NCBI GenBank assembly: GCA_028292305.1
Contig: JAQGMQ010000615.1
Coordinates: forward strand, 1 to 13,283
Source of the DNA: Rhodoferax sp.
GTDB taxonomy: Bacteria; Pseudomonadota; Gammaproteobacteria; Burkholderiales; Burkholderiaceae_C
Direction of reading: 5' to 3'
Length of the DNA: 13,283 nucleotides
Shown here in pieces: positions 11,570 to 13,283 of the stretch; the stretch's first letter is position 1, and every line of letters starts with the position of its first letter. The notes beneath the pieces are model-generated. The model was not told where the DNA came from, searched no databases, and saw nothing but the letters and a program-made list of their open reading frames with translations. Made by a program: the position numbers and the translations under genes.

Positions 11570-12751
11570 ATGCATCTGGAAGGCATCCGCGTCGTCGACC
11601 TCACCCGCATCCTGTCGGGCCCGTTCTGCACCATGCTGCTGGCCGACATGGGCGCCGACGTGATCAAGGTCGAGCCGCCCGAAGGCGACCCGGTGCGCGC
11701 GCAGGGCGCGGTGGTCGACGGCCTGAGCTGGTACTTCGCCTCGTTCAACCGCAACAAGCGGTCGGTGCGGCTCGACATGCGCACGGCCGACGGCATCACC
11801 GCGCTGAAGCGCCTCATCGAGACCGCCGACGTGGTGGTCGACAACTTCCGGCCCGGCGTGATGGCGCAGATGGGCCTGGACTGGGACACGCTGTGCGAGC
11901 TGTCGCCGGGCATCGTGCACACCAGCATCAACGGCTTCGGCGAAACCGGCCCCTATGCCGGCCGGCCCGCGTTCGACTTCATCGCCCAGGCCATGAGCGG
12001 CTTCATGGGCATGAACGGCACGCCCGAGACCGGCCCGCTGCGCAGCGGCCTGCCGGTGAGCGACCTGGTGGCCGGCCAGTACGCCGCGCTGGGCACCATG
12101 GCCGCCCTGGTGCGGCGCGAACGCACGGGCCTGGGCGAACGCGTGAGCGCCTCGCTGGTCGACTCGCTGCTGAGCTTCGGCGCCTATGCCAGCGCCGAAC
12201 ACCTGGCCTCGGGCAAGCTGCCGGTGGCCTCCGGCAACGACCACCCGCTGGTCGCGCCGTATGGCCTGTTCACCGCGGCCGACGGCGAGCTGGCGATTGC
12301 ACCCAGCAACGACGCGATCTATTTCAAGCTGCTGAAGGCCCTGGGGCTGGAGGCGCTGCGCACCGACCCGCGCTTTGCCAGCAACACCCTGCGCATGCAG
12401 AACCGCGCCGCCATCAACGCCTGCATCGACGGCGCCGTGCGGCTGCACACGCGCGAGCATTGGATCGCCGTGCTGAACGCCGCCGGCGTGCCCTGCGGCA
12501 CGGTGATGCAGCTCGACGAGGTGTATGCCGACCCGCAGATCCGGCACCAGCAGATGATGCTGGAGGTGCCGCACCCGGGCCACGGCACGGTGCGCATGAA
12601 CGGCTTCCCGGTGAAGTTCACGCAGAGCCCGAGCGTGGTGCGCCACCCCGCGCCCGACCTCGGCGCCGACACCGAAAGCGTGCTTGCCGAACTGGGTTAT
12701 TCGGCCGAAGAGATCGCCGCGCTGCGCGGCCCGCAGACCGCCACCGTCTGA
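11570..12751 (+). CDS. Family III (CaiB/BaiF) acyl-CoA transferase
   Basis: The 393-residue cytoplasmic enzyme is of the formyl-CoA transferase/CaiB/BaiF family, which moves CoA from a donor thioester (often succinyl-CoA) to a carboxylic acid. The N-terminus GIRVVDLTRILSGPFCTMLL (5-24) followed by ADMGADVIKVEPP (25-37) is the family hallmark. FNRNKRSVRLDM (59-70) and VDNFRPGVMAQMGLDW (90-105) follow. LPVSDLVAGQYAALG (161-175) carries the predicted catalytic Asp165, equivalent to Asp169 of formyl-CoA transferase. The C-terminal part has GVPCGTVMQLDEVYADPQI and HPAPDLGADTESVL, both usual. Length is normal. GAAGG eight bases before ATG 11570 supports the start. Some members, such as succinyl-CoA:glutarate CoA-transferase, accept glutarate and 3-hydroxy-3-methylglutarate, which would fit the nearby HMG-CoA-lyase-family enzyme. 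The gene is last in its run and overlaps the convergent LysR gene by 55 bases. Confidence 0.94.
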   Translation: MHLEGIRVVDLTRILSGPFCTMLLADMGADVIKVEPPEGDPVRAQGAVVDGLSWYFASFNRNKRSVRLDMRTADGITALKRLIETADVVVDNFRPGVMAQMGLDWDTLCELSPGIVHTSINGFGETGPYAGRPAFDFIAQAMSGFMGMNGTPETGPLRSGLPVSDLVAGQYAALGTMAALVRRERTGLGERVSASLVDSLLSFGAYASAEHLASGKLPVASGNDHPLVAPYGLFTAADGELAIAPSNDAIYFKLLKALGLEALRTDPRFASNTLRMQNRAAINACIDGAVRLHTREHWIAVLNAAGVPCGTVMQLDEVYADPQIRHQQMMLEVPHPGHGTVRMNGFPVKFTQSPSVVRHPAPDLGADTESVLAELGYSAEEIAALRGPQTATV

Positions 12752-13283
12752 TCGCCGCTGGCCGCCTTCAGGTGGTCGAGCAGCAGGCGGCCGGCGGTGG
12801 TCAGGCCTTGCTCGGCCCGTACACACAGCTTGAGCCGGCGCTGCGCCCAGTCGTCGCTGAGGTCGACGATGGCCAGGCCCTGCACCACGTACAGCGCGAT
12901 CGCGTCCACGGGCATCATGCCCACGCCCATGCCGGCCTTGATCATCGAGATCATGGCGTCGTACGACGTGACCTGGAAGCGCATCTTCAGGCTGCGGTGC
13001 GCGGCACTTGCGGCCTTGGCCAGCAGATAATTGCCGGCGCTGCCGCGGTGCATGCCGATGTGGTCGTAGTCCAGCGAATCGGCAAACGCCACCGAGCGCA
13101 TCGCGGCCAGCGGGTGGCGCACCGGCGCGACCAGCACCATGCGGTCGGCCCGGTAGGGGAACACTTCCAGCAGGTGTTCGTCTTCGGAACTGGCGAAGAT
13201 GCCGATGTCGGCCGCGTTGTCGAGCACCATGCGCGTGATCACCGAACTCACGCGTTCCTCCAGGTCGATCTGCACCTTGGGGT
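12697..13283 (-). CDS. LysR-type transcriptional regulator, C-terminal part (cut by window end)
   Basis: The 194 visible residues are the effector-binding domain of a LysR-family regulator; the N-terminal helix-turn-helix (roughly 100 residues) is beyond the window. The visible start PKVQIDLEERVSSVITRMVL is the typical beginning of regulatory subdomain I. NAADIGIF, MVLVAPVRHPLAA, SLDYDHIGMHRGSA, MISMIKAGMGVGMMPVDAIA and a terminal helix LTTAGRLLLDHLKAA follow in family order. GTG 13275 is internal and should not be taken as a start. The last 20 residues (from SGDQTVAVCG on) lie antisense to the 3' end of the CoA-transferase gene. LysR proteins usually respond to a pathway intermediate and bind ATC-N9-GAT-like sites, such as those upstream of receptors 2 and 3. 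A regulated gene set beyond the right edge is equally possible, since LysR genes are usually divergent from their target. Confidence 0.93.
   Translation of the reverse strand, partial: PKVQIDLEERVSSVITRMVLDNAADIGIFASSEDEHLLEVFPYRADRMVLVAPVRHPLAAMRSVAFADSLDYDHIGMHRGSAGNYLLAKAASAAHRSLKMRFQVTSYDAMISMIKAGMGVGMMPVDAIALYVVQGLAIVDLSDDWAQRRLKLCVRAEQGLTTAGRLLLDHLKAASGDQTVAVCGPRSAAISSAE

Noticed and set aside
11549..12826. A 425-residue minus-strand open frame over the CoA-transferase gene
   Set aside because: The opposite strand encodes an unmistakable CaiB/BaiF enzyme; the antisense reading is low-complexity.

Overview
The window is GC-rich bacterial DNA with dense coding on both strands. Three genes encode periplasmic receptors of the Bug (Bordetella uptake gene) or tripartite tricarboxylate transporter (TTT) type. 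Together with a surface-adhesin-E-like protein, a family III CoA-transferase and a LysR regulator, this points to a beta-proteobacterium of the order Burkholderiales, probably near Comamonadaceae or Alcaligenaceae. That placement is inferred from gene content; no rRNA or other marker gene is present.

Left part (1-3779). The window opens in the 3' end of a dihydrodipicolinate-synthase-family aldolase or dehydratase gene, followed by Bug receptor 1 on the same strand. A small secreted surface-adhesin-E-like gene converges on the receptor. A soluble GAF-domain histidine kinase lies divergent from that small gene, and a GreA/GreB-type elongation-factor-like gene follows the kinase.

Middle part (3780-5753). 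This stretch is visibly less GC-rich and holds poorly characterised genes, all on the minus strand. They are a hypothetical gene that appears broken by two single-base frameshifts, a DUF2846-type lipoprotein and an 88-residue hypothetical protein. It looks like accessory or acquired DNA.

Right part (5754-13283). A ClC chloride channel/antiporter gene (minus) lies divergent from Bug receptor 2 (plus). Receptor 2 converges on an HMG-CoA-lyase-family gene (minus). Divergent from the lyase is a plus-strand run: Bug receptor 3 (twin-arginine-type signal), an SMP-30/gluconolactonase-family lactonase and a family III CoA-transferase. A LysR-type regulator (minus, cut by the window end) overlaps the CoA-transferase tail to tail. 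Read together, the lyase and the receptor 3 run suggest a catabolic module: capture of an organic acid, opening of a lactone, activation to a CoA thioester and retro-aldol cleavage of the thioester.

The main non-coding observation is that the regions upstream of Bug receptors 2 and 3 share sequence. Both contain an ATC-N9-GAT dyad typical of LysR-family operators, an identical CAAAAGACGATG at the same distance from an aligned dyad position, and further matches downstream. Receptor 2 also has a 28-bp tandem repeat carrying half of the dyad. This suggests that one regulator, or a common duplication, links the two receptor promoters.

No stretch over 300 bases lacks a gene. The longest gaps are 1592-1829, 3060-3296, 7092-7352 and 9290-9500. 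I saw no tRNA, rRNA, CRISPR array, insertion sequence or replication origin.
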